Source: DASWVC01 sp036401335 (GTDB lineage: Bacteria > Verrucomicrobiota > Verrucomicrobiia > Chthoniobacterales > JAFAMB01). Taken from it: a stretch of 15,247 nucleotides of DNA. The stretch is from the NCBI GenBank assembly GCA_036401335.1, contig DASWVC010000250.1, forward strand, positions 1 through 15,247. Reading direction: 5' to 3'. The translations under genes were made by a program, and so were the position numbers. Shown here one piece after another: positions 6,512 to 13,386 of this stretch; positions within the stretch are counted from its first letter, which is position 1, and the number at the start of each line of letters is the position of its first letter. The notes below the pieces were generated by a model. It was not told the DNA's origin and did not search any database. It saw only the letters and a program-made list of their open reading frames with translations.

Positions 6512-8656
6512 TTAAGCGGCACCCTCTTCCTGCAACGCCGATTCAGCCTCGGCGTTGCGTTCTTTCATGGCGGCTTTGCGGCTGAGTTTCACGCGGCCCT
6601 TGTCGTCGATGCCAATGCATTTGACCCAGATCAGGTCGCCCACCTTAACCACATCCTCAACGCTCTTGACCCGGAAATCCGCCAGCTCCGAAATATGCAC
6701 CAAGCCGTCTTTGCCCGGCAAGACCTCGACAAACGCACCGAACTCCTTGGCCGACACCACCCGGCCGTGATACGTCTCGCCGACCTCTATCTCTTTGGTC
6801 ATTCCCGCGATGATCTCTTTCGCGCGATTCAGGCTGTCTCGGCTGGCTGAATAGATATGCACCGACCCGTCGTCGTCGATGTTGATCTCCGCGCCGGTCT
6901 CGGCCACGATCCCCTTGATCGTTTTGCCCCCCGGTCCAATGAGCAGGCCAATTTTGTCCGGGTGGATCTTCACCGTCTCGATGCGGGGCGCGTACTGACT
7001 CAGTTCCTGGTTCGGTTTGCCGATCGCCTCCTGCATGGCGTCGAGCACTTTCATCCGGGCTTCCCTGGCCTGAAGGATGGCTTCGGCCATGATTTTGTGC
7101 GGCAAACCCGGCAGCTTAAGGTCAAGCTGAAAACCGGTCACGCCTTGGCGGGTGCCGCAAAGCTTGAAGTCCATGTCGCCGAAATGGTCCTCCGAACCGA
7201 TGATGTCGGTCATGGTGTTGTAGCGCTTCAGCGTGTCGCCTTCGTATTCGGTGACCAGACCGACCGAGATGCCGCCCACCGGCCGGCGGATCGGCACACC
7301 GGCGTCCATCAGCGCCATTACCCCGGCGCACACCGACGCCATCGAGGTGGAGCCATTGGATTCCATCACTTCGCTGCTCACCCGGATCGCGTACGGAAAA
7401 TCCGCTTCCGCCGGGATCACCGGCGCAATCGAACGTTCCGCCAGGGCGCCGTGGCCGATCTCGCGGCGGCTGGCGCCGCCTGTCCGGCCCGTCTCACCGA
7501 CGCTGAACGGCGGAAAATTGTAGTGAAGAATGAAACGTTTGGACTGTTCGCCTCCGGTGTACCCGTCGAGCATCTGCGCCTCTTCGGCCGAAGCCAGCGT
7601 GGCAAGGGCAACCGCCTGGGTTTCGCCACGGGCAAACAGGGCGGAACCATGGGAACGCGGCAGCAAGCCGACTTCCCCACTAAGCGGCCGGATGTCGAGG
7701 AAGGAACGCCCGTCGCAGCGCGTCTTCCGGTCCAGGATGCTCACACGAAACGCCTTTTTTTGAAGGTAATCAAAGGCCTGGGATACCTCGAAGGAAGTCG
7801 CATCGGGGTACCGCCCCAGGATCGCTGCCCGCACTTCCTGGCGCAAGACATCGACCGCCTTGGAACGGGCCACTTTGCCCGGGGTGTAAAGGGCCCCTTC
7901 AATCCGTTCGCCGGCCACTTGGTAGGCAACTTCCAATAGTTCGTCCCGCGGGTTCAAAAGCGGAACCTGGCGCTTGGGTTTGCCGGCGCGCTCCACCAGC
8001 TCGTTCTGGGCGCTGATGGTCTCGCGTACGAATGGCTGGGCAAACTCCAAGGCCTTGATGAACACTTCCTCCGGCAGCTCATTGGCCGCCCCTTCAATCA
8101 TGATGACGTCATTCGCACTGCCGACGTAAACCAAGTCGAGATCACTCGCCTGCCGCTCTGCATGCGTCGGGTTCACCACGAATTTCCCGTCAATGCGGCC
8201 GATCCGGACCGCTCCAATCGGGAACGCAAACGGAATGTCGGAAACGGCGAGCGCAGCCGAAGCGCCGTTGATGCTGAGGATGTCGGGATCGTTTTCACCG
8301 TCGGCACTAAGCAGGACGCTGATGATCTGGGTATCGTAAAAATACCCTTTCGGGAAAAGCGGCCGCAGCGGCCGGTCGGTCATGCGCGCGGTTAAAGTTT
8401 CCTTTTCCGACGGGCGGCCTTCGCGCTTGAAATAACCGCCGGGAAACTTGCCAACCGCCGCCGCCTTCTCGCGGTAATCAACCGTCAACGGAAAAAAATC
8501 CTGCCCTTCCTTGACGGCGGTGGCAGAAACCGCGGCCACCAGAATGATGGTGTCACCGGTTCGGACCGTAACGGCGCCGTCAGCCAATTTGGCGAGCTTC
8601 CCGGTTTCAAAAGTGATTTCAGTGGAGCCAATGGTTCTCGAGACTTGATGATGCAT
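6512..8656 (-). CDS. pnp: Polyribonucleotide nucleotidyltransferase (PNPase)
   Basis: This 714-residue enzyme degrades RNA 3' to 5' by phosphorolysis and is a core member of the bacterial degradosome. The first RNase PH-like domain carries FFPLTVDYREKAAAVGKFPG and the RPLRPLFP loop (about 54-102). The second carries IIGSEDHFGDMDFKLCGT, whose paired aspartates (DMD) match the catalytic metal site. Then come a KH domain with GLLIGPGGKTIKGI and an S1 domain (GETYHGRVVSAKEFGAFVEV, DGLVHISEL). Length and order are standard. I chose ATG 8656 (MHHQVSRTIG) because the in-frame extension to a TTG at 8761 would translate through the leader hairpin and has no family counterpart. No Shine-Dalgarno site is seen. 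It lies downstream of rpsO, as in many bacteria. Confidence 0.97.
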   Translation of the reverse strand: MHHQVSRTIGSTEITFETGKLAKLADGAVTVRTGDTIILVAAVSATAVKEGQDFFPLTVDYREKAAAVGKFPGGYFKREGRPSEKETLTARMTDRPLRPLFPKGYFYDTQIISVLLSADGENDPDILSINGASAALAVSDIPFAFPIGAVRIGRIDGKFVVNPTHAERQASDLDLVYVGSANDVIMIEGAANELPEEVFIKALEFAQPFVRETISAQNELVERAGKPKRQVPLLNPRDELLEVAYQVAGERIEGALYTPGKVARSKAVDVLRQEVRAAILGRYPDATSFEVSQAFDYLQKKAFRVSILDRKTRCDGRSFLDIRPLSGEVGLLPRSHGSALFARGETQAVALATLASAEEAQMLDGYTGGEQSKRFILHYNFPPFSVGETGRTGGASRREIGHGALAERSIAPVIPAEADFPYAIRVSSEVMESNGSTSMASVCAGVMALMDAGVPIRRPVGGISVGLVTEYEGDTLKRYNTMTDIIGSEDHFGDMDFKLCGTRQGVTGFQLDLKLPGLPHKIMAEAILQAREARMKVLDAMQEAIGKPNQELSQYAPRIETVKIHPDKIGLLIGPGGKTIKGIVAETGAEINIDDDGSVHIYSASRDSLNRAKEIIAGMTKEIEVGETYHGRVVSAKEFGAFVEVLPGKDGLVHISELADFRVKSVEDVVKVGDLIWVKCIGIDDKGRVKLSRKAAMKERNAEAESALQEEGAA

Positions 8657-8936
8657 GTTTGAGGTCTCGAACGATAAGCCGCTTCGGCCTTTACTCGTAG
8701 GTCTGAACTTCGTCGGAAGAGGACGGAGCTCAGACCTAAGATTAAGGCCGGGTATCGGCAATTCGTCGAGGAGTATAGGTTTTCAACTCCCTTTTCGAGC
8801 TGAAGTGAAAGCTTGGCTGATTGCGTCAGCCAACCCCAGATAGGGGTAGCTGATTTTTCAGAATTCTCAAGCGAATGCCTGAGAAAAGGGTGGATAAGGC
8901 CAAAATCCGTGCCCCGGCCGGACTGTCGGCAGTCCC
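8657..8936. other. 280-bp structured spacer between rpsO and pnp
   Basis: Besides the pnp leader stem it contains a perfect 8-bp stem TTGGCTGA/TCAGCCAA with a 5-nt loop (8813-8833), CCCC/GGGG with a 5-nt loop (8834-8846), and TTCTCA/TGAGAA (8864-8869 with 8880-8885). None has a clear U-tract on the minus strand. A TATACT box (minus strand, 8777-8772, 5 of 6 match) could be the -10 of a pnp promoter, but no good -35 sits at the right distance. No gene is supported here. Confidence 0.5.
8698..8738 (-). promoter_or_regulatory. Long leader hairpin upstream of pnp
   Basis: Arms TAGGTCTGA (8698-8706) and TCAGACCTA (8730-8738) pair perfectly over 9 bp. After one A-C mismatch, CTTCGTC pairs with GACGGAG over 7 bp (one G-U wobble on the written strand) around a 7-nt loop. 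The structure ends 41 nt before the pnp ATG. In Escherichia coli a leader stem at this place is cut by RNase III and lets PNPase repress its own synthesis. The same role here is inferred from position only. Confidence 0.5.
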
Positions 8937-8945
8937 TCACCGACG
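8920..8945 (-). repeat. Hairpin overlapping the rpsO stop codon, possible REP-like copy D
   Basis: Two folds compete. One is a 6-bp stem GGACTG/CAGTCC with a 4-nt loop (8920-8935), just after the rpsO stop. The other pairs 8924-8929 with 8940-8945 and places GTCCCT in the loop, as in copies A and B, but two mismatches close the loop. On the minus strand GGCCGGGG follows the first fold. It could be a 3' end stabiliser or terminator for rpsO. Confidence 0.4.
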
Positions 8946-9197
8946 GAGGTTCAACTTTTCAATCACCGCCTTGTACCGGTCGTTCGAAGTGCGTTTCAGG
9001 TAATCCAGCAAACTGCGGCGGGTGGCAACCAGCTTTAAAAGGCCGCGGCGCGACGAGTGATCTTTCCGGTGCCCCTTGAGGTGATCAGTCAGCTGATTGA
9101 TCCGGTGGGTCAACAACGCAACCTGGACGTCTGCACTCCCTGTGTCCTGCTCATGCAATCGAAACGCCGTCAGATCAATGTTTTCGCTCGTTGGCAT
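8937..9197 (-). CDS. rpsO: 30S ribosomal protein S15
   Basis: The 86-residue product carries the S15 signature in order: HEQDTGSADVQVALLTHRIN, then HLKGHRKDHSSRRGLLKLVA and RRSLLDYLKR, ending IEKLNLRR. S15 binds 16S rRNA helices near the 20-22 junction and starts assembly of the 30S platform. The usual length is 88-89 residues. I chose ATG 9197 (MPTSENIDL); a longer frame from TTG 9242 adds residues absent from the family. The start has no Shine-Dalgarno site but is preceded by a pyrimidine tract. The gene is 59 nt downstream of the carrier protein gene and upstream of pnp. Confidence 0.97.
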   Translation of the reverse strand: MPTSENIDLTAFRLHEQDTGSADVQVALLTHRINQLTDHLKGHRKDHSSRRGLLKLVATRRSLLDYLKRTSNDRYKAVIEKLNLRR

Positions 9198-9202
9198 ATT
9201 CT

Positions 9203-9230
9203 GAGAAGGGAAGGAAGATAGGGGAGAAAA
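9203..9230 (-). promoter_or_regulatory. Pyrimidine tract upstream of the rpsO start
   Basis: On the minus strand 27 of 28 bases are C or T (the exception is position 9219), ending 5 nt before the ATG. No AGGAGG-like sequence is present. Such tracts can be bound by ribosomal protein S1 during initiation, and rpsO is commonly autoregulated in its leader. Either role here is inference. Confidence 0.4.
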
Positions 9231-9256
9231 CCGGGCCTGCAAGCGGTATTTACGGT

Positions 9257-9556
9257 TCAGCGCGGGCCCGCCGCCGACGTCCGCCCAACCGCCGGAAGGG
9301 GTTGCGTCAGCGCGGTAATCTGATCGGCCAACTGCCCGAAAGTCGCGGTCAAAAGGGTTTCCCCGAACTCGTTGATGTTGACCTCCAAACCCAGCCGCTC
9401 TTCCAGGTGCAGAATAAATTCAACGAACTCCAGGCTCTGGCGGATCACGAAACCTGCGGTGCGCTGTTCAACTTCGTCCGCCCTGACTTCCGGGAGCCGT
9501 TCCCTGACAAATTCTACCATCACGGCCAGAACGCGCGCTCGATCCATCTTTATCAT
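9257..9556 (-). CDS. Acyl carrier protein-like small protein with altered DSL motif
   Basis: The 99-residue product looks like a stand-alone carrier protein. Two N-terminal helices are followed by RQSLEFVEFILHLEERLGLEV (39-59), which aligns with the DSLDTVELVMALEEEFGIEI region of acyl carrier proteins, and by TFGQLADQI, matching the TVGDAIDYI helix. Ser41, the expected phosphopantetheine site, is kept, but the normally invariant Asp before it is Gln40. A Pro/Ala-rich tail of about 18 residues follows. The ATG at 9556 has AAGGAG only 17 nt upstream, wider than usual, with no better in-frame start; ATG at codon 4 is possible. It lies 43 nt after uvrD and 59 nt before rpsO, with no fatty acid or polyketide gene nearby. 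Its partner is unknown, and a non-modified structural homologue is possible. Confidence 0.7.
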   Translation of the reverse strand: MIKMDRARVLAVMVEFVRERLPEVRADEVEQRTAGFVIRQSLEFVEFILHLEERLGLEVNINEFGETLLTATFGQLADQITALTQPLPAVGRTSAAGPR

Positions 9557-9599
9557 GTTGTATCGCCGACAGTCTCCTTTTTAATTCCCGTACCCGGAC

Positions 9600-11588
9600 T
9601 CAAAAACCTACCCGCCATTCTTCGACCAACTCGCCCGGCAGGTCCCTCAGAAAGCGGCTGGGCCGCTGCAACTTCTGATCGGACGAACCATTTGGCCAGC
9701 TCAAAGGGTACGTAAGGTACAACTCATCTTTCGCCCTGGTAACGGCCACATAAAACAGCCGGCGCTCTTCCTCGATCGCTTCCACCGATTCAAACGAGCG
9801 TGCACTCGGAAACATGCCGTCCGTCATCCAGACCACGAACACTACACGCCATTCCAGCCCTTTGGCCTGGTGAATCGACGACAAAGTGACTTTTTCCGTG
9901 TCTTCGTCCCCGCCGACCTTTTCGGTGTCGCCGGTGGCCATCAGGGAAAGCTGACTCAGGAACTCGACCGGATCGCCAAAAGTACGCGCGAACGTTTCCA
10001 ACGTCGTCAGGTCGTCCCGGCGTTGCTCGTAGTTGGCGTACTTGCTTTGCAAGTAATCGTCATAGATCGCCTCCAGGATGCTGCGCAGCATGGGGGCCGG
10101 GGCGATGGGCGTTCTTTCCGGGGCGATCTCCTCAAGGGTGTGGATCAACTGCTGCCAGGCCCGCCGTGCTTTCTCGCCCACGGAACCGTGCTTCAGCCAG
10201 GTGGCAAAGGTGTGGCGGTCGGCTTCCGGCGCCCCGTTGACCTGGTTCCAGAGTTTCTCGGCCGTCTTCACCGCCACTCCTGGCAGCAGGCGCACCATGC
10301 GCTTGAAGGCAACTTCGTCCGTCGGGTTGGTGACGAACTTCATGAAGGCAGCCACGTCCTTGATGTGCGCCTGCTCAAAAAAGCGCAGGCCGCTGGTGAT
10401 AAAGAAAGGGATGCCCGATCGGGTAAACGCCAGTTGTAACTCCAGTGATTGGTAGTGGGCCCGGTACAACACCGCCATCTCGTTAAGCTCAATCCCTTCA
10501 TCCCGAAGCTCCAACACGCGCTGTGCAACAAAGTACGCCTGCTGGTTGTTGTCCAGCAAGGGAACCAAAGCCGGTTTAATGGCGCTACCCGGCCGGTTGG
10601 CATGAAGCGTCTTGGAAAATTGCTTCGTGTTCGCCGCAATCGCCGCGTTGGCCACTGAAAGGACTTCCGGCACGCTCCGGTAATTGGTCTCGATCTTGTA
10701 GATGCTGGCGTTCGGGTAGCGCTTGGGAAAGTCGAGAATGTTTTGATAATTGGCGCCCCGCCACGAATAAATGGACTGGGCATCATCCCCCACCACCATG
10801 ACGCTCTGGTGATGTTGAACCAGGACGTCGATAAAATCGGCCTGCAGCTTGTTGGTGTCCTGGTATTCGTCAACCAGCACAAACTGGAAGCTGCGCTGGT
10901 AAAACTCCGCCACGCCGGGGTTGTTCCGCAAAAGCTGAACGGTTTTTACCAGCAGGTCATCAAAATCCATCGCGTTGGCAGCCCGCTTCCGTTCTTCGTA
11001 CCGTCGTTGAACCATCTCAATCTGGCTGCTTAGCGGCACAAAACGCTTGTAACGCTCGGCGATCACCGCGTGCAGTGGTTTTTCCGTGTTCAGCGCGAAG
11101 CTGAACATGTCGCCCATCACCTCGGCCGTGGGAATCCGGATCTGTTTGGTGTCAATGCCGGAACCGGCAATGACGGCACTCAGGAGGTCTTCCTGATCTT
11201 CCCGGTCCATGATCGTAAAACCGGAACGGAACCCTACCTCCTGCGGATGACGGCGCAGGAGCCGGTTGCCAATGGAATGAAACGTTCCGCCCCAAATGGT
11301 CCGGGTCTCCATCGGCAGCAACGCCTGCACCCGGGCGAGCATCTCGCGGGACGCCTTGTTCGTGAAAGTCAGCAGCAGGATGTTTTGCGGCTCGACCCCG
11401 TTGTCCAGCAGCCAGGCCACGCGGTAGGTCAGGGTCCTGGTCTTGCCGCTGCCCGCCCCGGCGAGAACCAGGGCCGGACCGGGGGCGGACGTTACGGCGG
11501 CGTACTGCTGCTCATTCAGTTCCGCACGGTAATCAATCGAACTCGTCGCGACCGAGGGCAGCTGCTTTAAATGGTACTCACGGGGCAT
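9600..11588 (-). CDS. uvrD: UvrD/PcrA/Rep-family superfamily 1A DNA helicase
   Basis: The 662-residue protein has all the 3'-5' SF1A helicase motifs: Q-motif LNEQQ (24-28), Walker A AGAGSGKT (43-50), Ia TFTNKAS, II VDEYQDT (239-245), III GDDAQSIYSWRGA (267-279), IV NYRS (302-305), V SSIHQAKGLEW (570-580) and VI EEERRLFYVAVTRA (about 606-619). Such enzymes unwind DNA in excision and mismatch repair or clear proteins from forks. The chain ends about 25 residues after PSRFL, so it lacks the C-terminal extension with the Tudor-like domain that PcrA and UvrD use to bind RNA polymerase. The length is nearer Rep, so the choice among UvrD, PcrA and Rep is open. The ATG at 11588 is the only good start and has no ribosome site. 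Confidence 0.95.
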   Translation of the reverse strand: MPREYHLKQLPSVATSSIDYRAELNEQQYAAVTSAPGPALVLAGAGSGKTRTLTYRVAWLLDNGVEPQNILLLTFTNKASREMLARVQALLPMETRTIWGGTFHSIGNRLLRRHPQEVGFRSGFTIMDREDQEDLLSAVIAGSGIDTKQIRIPTAEVMGDMFSFALNTEKPLHAVIAERYKRFVPLSSQIEMVQRRYEERKRAANAMDFDDLLVKTVQLLRNNPGVAEFYQRSFQFVLVDEYQDTNKLQADFIDVLVQHHQSVMVVGDDAQSIYSWRGANYQNILDFPKRYPNASIYKIETNYRSVPEVLSVANAAIAANTKQFSKTLHANRPGSAIKPALVPLLDNNQQAYFVAQRVLELRDEGIELNEMAVLYRAHYQSLELQLAFTRSGIPFFITSGLRFFEQAHIKDVAAFMKFVTNPTDEVAFKRMVRLLPGVAVKTAEKLWNQVNGAPEADRHTFATWLKHGSVGEKARRAWQQLIHTLEEIAPERTPIAPAPMLRSILEAIYDDYLQSKYANYEQRRDDLTTLETFARTFGDPVEFLSQLSLMATGDTEKVGGDEDTEKVTLSSIHQAKGLEWRVVFVVWMTDGMFPSARSFESVEAIEEERRLFYVAVTRAKDELYLTYPLSWPNGSSDQKLQRPSRFLRDLPGELVEEWRVGF

Positions 11589-11589
11589 T

Positions 11590-11894
11590 GGGGAATTGTA
11601 TCAATTGTACCAATGCCATGAACGGTATCAATAAAGGCAGGAAACAAATCATCCCGACGCGGGTGACTGGATGAATCCTTCAAATAAAGCCGGGACGACA
11701 CGGGCCGTTGCCTTTTCGGGGTTACCAGGACGCAGGGCGGTGGCAAAGGCACCAAAGCTGCTAACCGGCTTGTGACGGGGCGAAGTTGAGCCCTGCCGTT
11801 ATCGGTACAACGTTGGCATTGGTCCAACTGAGCGCTCAAATTTTTGCCTTCATTGATCCAATTCATGGCACTGATGCAACTGATGCAATTCCCC
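11590..11894. repeat. 305-bp region bounded by a 50-bp imperfect inverted repeat
   Basis: The arm 11590-11639 matches the reverse complement of 11845-11894 at 41 of 50 positions without gaps, starting with GGGGAATTG at both outer ends. The arms are built of five 9-nt units each (consensus near RTTGNATCA). The 205-bp centre has a perfect 10-bp palindrome TGAGCGCTCA (11829-11838), a stem GTTGG/CCAAC (11812-11828) and no gene. The element exactly fills the gap between the livF stop and the uvrD start. No target-site duplication or transposase is seen. It could be a non-autonomous mobile element, a structured transcript end, or an operator array. Confidence 0.7.
11604..11631 (-). promoter_or_regulatory. 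Probable sigma70-type promoter of uvrD
   Basis: On the minus strand TTGATA (11631-11626) and TACAAT (11609-11604) each match the consensus at 5 of 6 positions and are 16 nt apart. Initiation would fall near 11597, only about 9 nt before the uvrD ATG. Both boxes lie within the left arm of the inverted repeat. Confidence 0.5.
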
Positions 11895-12604
11895 TACACC
11901 CCCCCGAGGTAGGCGTCGCGCACCTGCGGGTTGGCTTTCAAGTTGACCGACGTGTCCTCGAGGATGATCCGGCCCGTTTCCAGGACGTAACCATAATCAG
12001 AAATCTCCAGGGCCAGGTTCGCGTTCTGTTCCACCAGCAGGATCGTGATGCCCAGCTCCCGGTTGATTTCGACGATCTTGCTAAAGATCGTTTTCACCAG
12101 GATCGGAGCGATCCCCAACGACGGCTCGTCCAGCATCAGAAAACGCGGTTTGCTCATCAACGCGCGGCCGATCGCCAGCATTTGCTGCTCACCGCCGCTA
12201 AGGGTTCCCGCCACCTGTTTCTCTCGTTCTTTCAACCGCGGGAAGGTCGTGAAGACGTAATCGTAATCTTTGCGCAGGCCGTCCCGGTCTTTCCGCCGGT
12301 ACGCGCCCATCTGCAGGTTTTCGAGCACCGTAAGGTTCGAGAAGATCATCCGGCCTTCCGGCACCTGCGTCACGCCGAGTTCGACGATGCGGTGCGGCGG
12401 CCGGTTGGTAATTTCCTCCCCGGCGAGCAACACCCGGCCGGAGCGTACCCGCAACAGGCCCGAAACTGCCCGCAGCGTGGTCGATTTGCCGGCCCCGTTG
12501 CTGCCGACCAGGGTGATGATCTTGCCTTTGGCGACGCTCAGGTTGATCCGGTGCAGCGCCGTGATTGCCCCATACGCCACCTCGAGGTCGGTAACTTCCA
12601 GCAT
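11894..12604 (-). CDS. livF: Branched-chain amino acid ABC transporter ATP-binding protein LivF
   Basis: The 236-residue ATPase has Walker A GSNGAGKST (34-42), signature LSGGEQQ (135-141) and Walker B FLMLDEPS (155-162). It also has VEQN in place of the switch histidine, which is characteristic of the LivF branch. With LivG it forms the nucleotide-binding pair that powers import through LivH-LivM. The ATG at 12604 overlaps the livG stop by one base (TGATG) and follows GGAGGGAAGG, a strong ribosome site. A TTG one codon upstream is possible but less likely. The gene ends at the edge of the inverted repeat. Confidence 0.95.
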   Translation of the reverse strand: MLEVTDLEVAYGAITALHRINLSVAKGKIITLVGSNGAGKSTTLRAVSGLLRVRSGRVLLAGEEITNRPPHRIVELGVTQVPEGRMIFSNLTVLENLQMGAYRRKDRDGLRKDYDYVFTTFPRLKEREKQVAGTLSGGEQQMLAIGRALMSKPRFLMLDEPSLGIAPILVKTIFSKIVEINRELGITILLVEQNANLALEISDYGYVLETGRIILEDTSVNLKANPQVRDAYLGGV

Positions 12605-13386
12605 CAATCCTTCCCTCCGCCCGGCTCTTCTCCCAGGTACGCCTCGATCACTTTGGGGTTGCGCCGAATCTCGCCGGGAGCGCCTTCCGCGATGCTGACC
12701 CCGTGGTCCAACACGTAGATGCGCCGGCAGATGCCCATCACCACCCGCATGTCGTGCTCCACCAGCAGGATCGAGATGTCAAACCGTTCCCGGATGAATT
12801 CAATCAAGTGCATCAGGCCGCCCTTTTCCGTCGGGTTCATGCCAGCCGCAGGTTCATCCAGGAGCAACAACTTCGGGCCGGTAGCCAGGGCCCGCACAAT
12901 TTCCAAGCGCCGCTGGTCTCCGTACGGAAGGCTCTTGCACATGACTTCCCGGTGAACGTCCAGGTTGAAAATCTTCAGCAGGTCGATGGCCTTGGCCTCA
13001 ATCTCCGCTTCTTCGGCCCGGAACTTCGGCCCGCGCAGCCAGGCGTGGGTGGGTCCGTGGGTCAGGTGCAGGTTGAACGCGGCGCGCACGTTGTCGAAAA
13101 CCGTCAAAGAAGGAAACAGCCGGATATTTTGGAACGTCCGGGCGATGCCACGGGCCGTAATCGCAAATGGCTTGAGGCCGCGCAGCGGTTTGCCTTGGAA
13201 GAGGACGTCACCTGCGGTCGGTTGGTAGACGCCGGTAACCAAGTTGAACACCGTGGTCTTGCCAGCGCCGTTCGGGCCGATCAGGCCCACCAGTTCCCCG
13301 GGCCCGATGGCCATGTCAAAATTCGCCACCGCGGTGAGACCGCCGAACCGGATCGTGCAGCGGCGTAATTCCAGCAGCGGCGTCAT
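12604..13386 (-). CDS. livG: Branched-chain amino acid ABC transporter ATP-binding protein LivG
   Basis: The 260-residue ATPase has Walker A GPNGAGKT (37-44), Q-loop Gln86 in ARTFQNIRLF, signature LPYGDQRRLEI (153-163), Walker B LLLLDEPAAGMNP (174-186) and switch His211 in LLVEHDM. The degenerate signature (PYGDQ instead of SGGQ) and the AGMNP segment after Walker B are typical of LivG and separate it from LivF. The ATG overlaps the livM stop by 4 nt (ATGA), so translation is probably coupled. No strong ribosome site of its own is seen. Confidence 0.95.
   Translation of the reverse strand: MTPLLELRRCTIRFGGLTAVANFDMAIGPGELVGLIGPNGAGKTTVFNLVTGVYQPTAGDVLFQGKPLRGLKPFAITARGIARTFQNIRLFPSLTVFDNVRAAFNLHLTHGPTHAWLRGPKFRAEEAEIEAKAIDLLKIFNLDVHREVMCKSLPYGDQRRLEIVRALATGPKLLLLDEPAAGMNPTEKGGLMHLIEFIRERFDISILLVEHDMRVVMGICRRIYVLDHGVSIAEGAPGEIRRNPKVIEAYLGEEPGGGKD

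Noticed and set aside
6857..7939. A 360-codon plus-strand frame opposite pnp.
   Set aside because: It is fully antisense to a well conserved gene and has no recognisable motif.
8657..8761. A longer pnp starting from a TTG at 8761.
   Set aside because: The extra 35 residues would be encoded by the leader hairpin and have no match to PNPase N-termini; ATG 8656 gives the normal length.
8813..8846. Rho-independent terminator after rpsO formed by the TTGGCTGA and CCCC/GGGG stems.
   Set aside because: Neither stem is followed by a run of U on the minus strand, so they are listed only as hairpins.
8485..8940. A 151-codon minus-strand frame covering the rpsO-pnp spacer.
   Set aside because: It overlaps the start of pnp in another frame, crosses the spacer hairpins and resembles nothing known.
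9198..9242. A longer rpsO starting from a TTG at 9242.
   Set aside because: S15 proteins are about 88 residues and begin close to the ATG at 9197; the extension encodes the pyrimidine tract.
11590..11894. Classical insertion sequence or MITE with target-site duplication.
   Set aside because: No transposase frame and no direct repeat flanking the outer ends were seen, so it is described only as an inverted-repeat element.
11786..12718. A 310-codon plus-strand frame across livF and the inverted repeat.
   Set aside because: It is antisense to livF with a low-complexity His/Gln/Arg translation. The FID-HG peptide it shares with a minus-strand frame (11567-11866) is simply the inverted repeat read in both directions.
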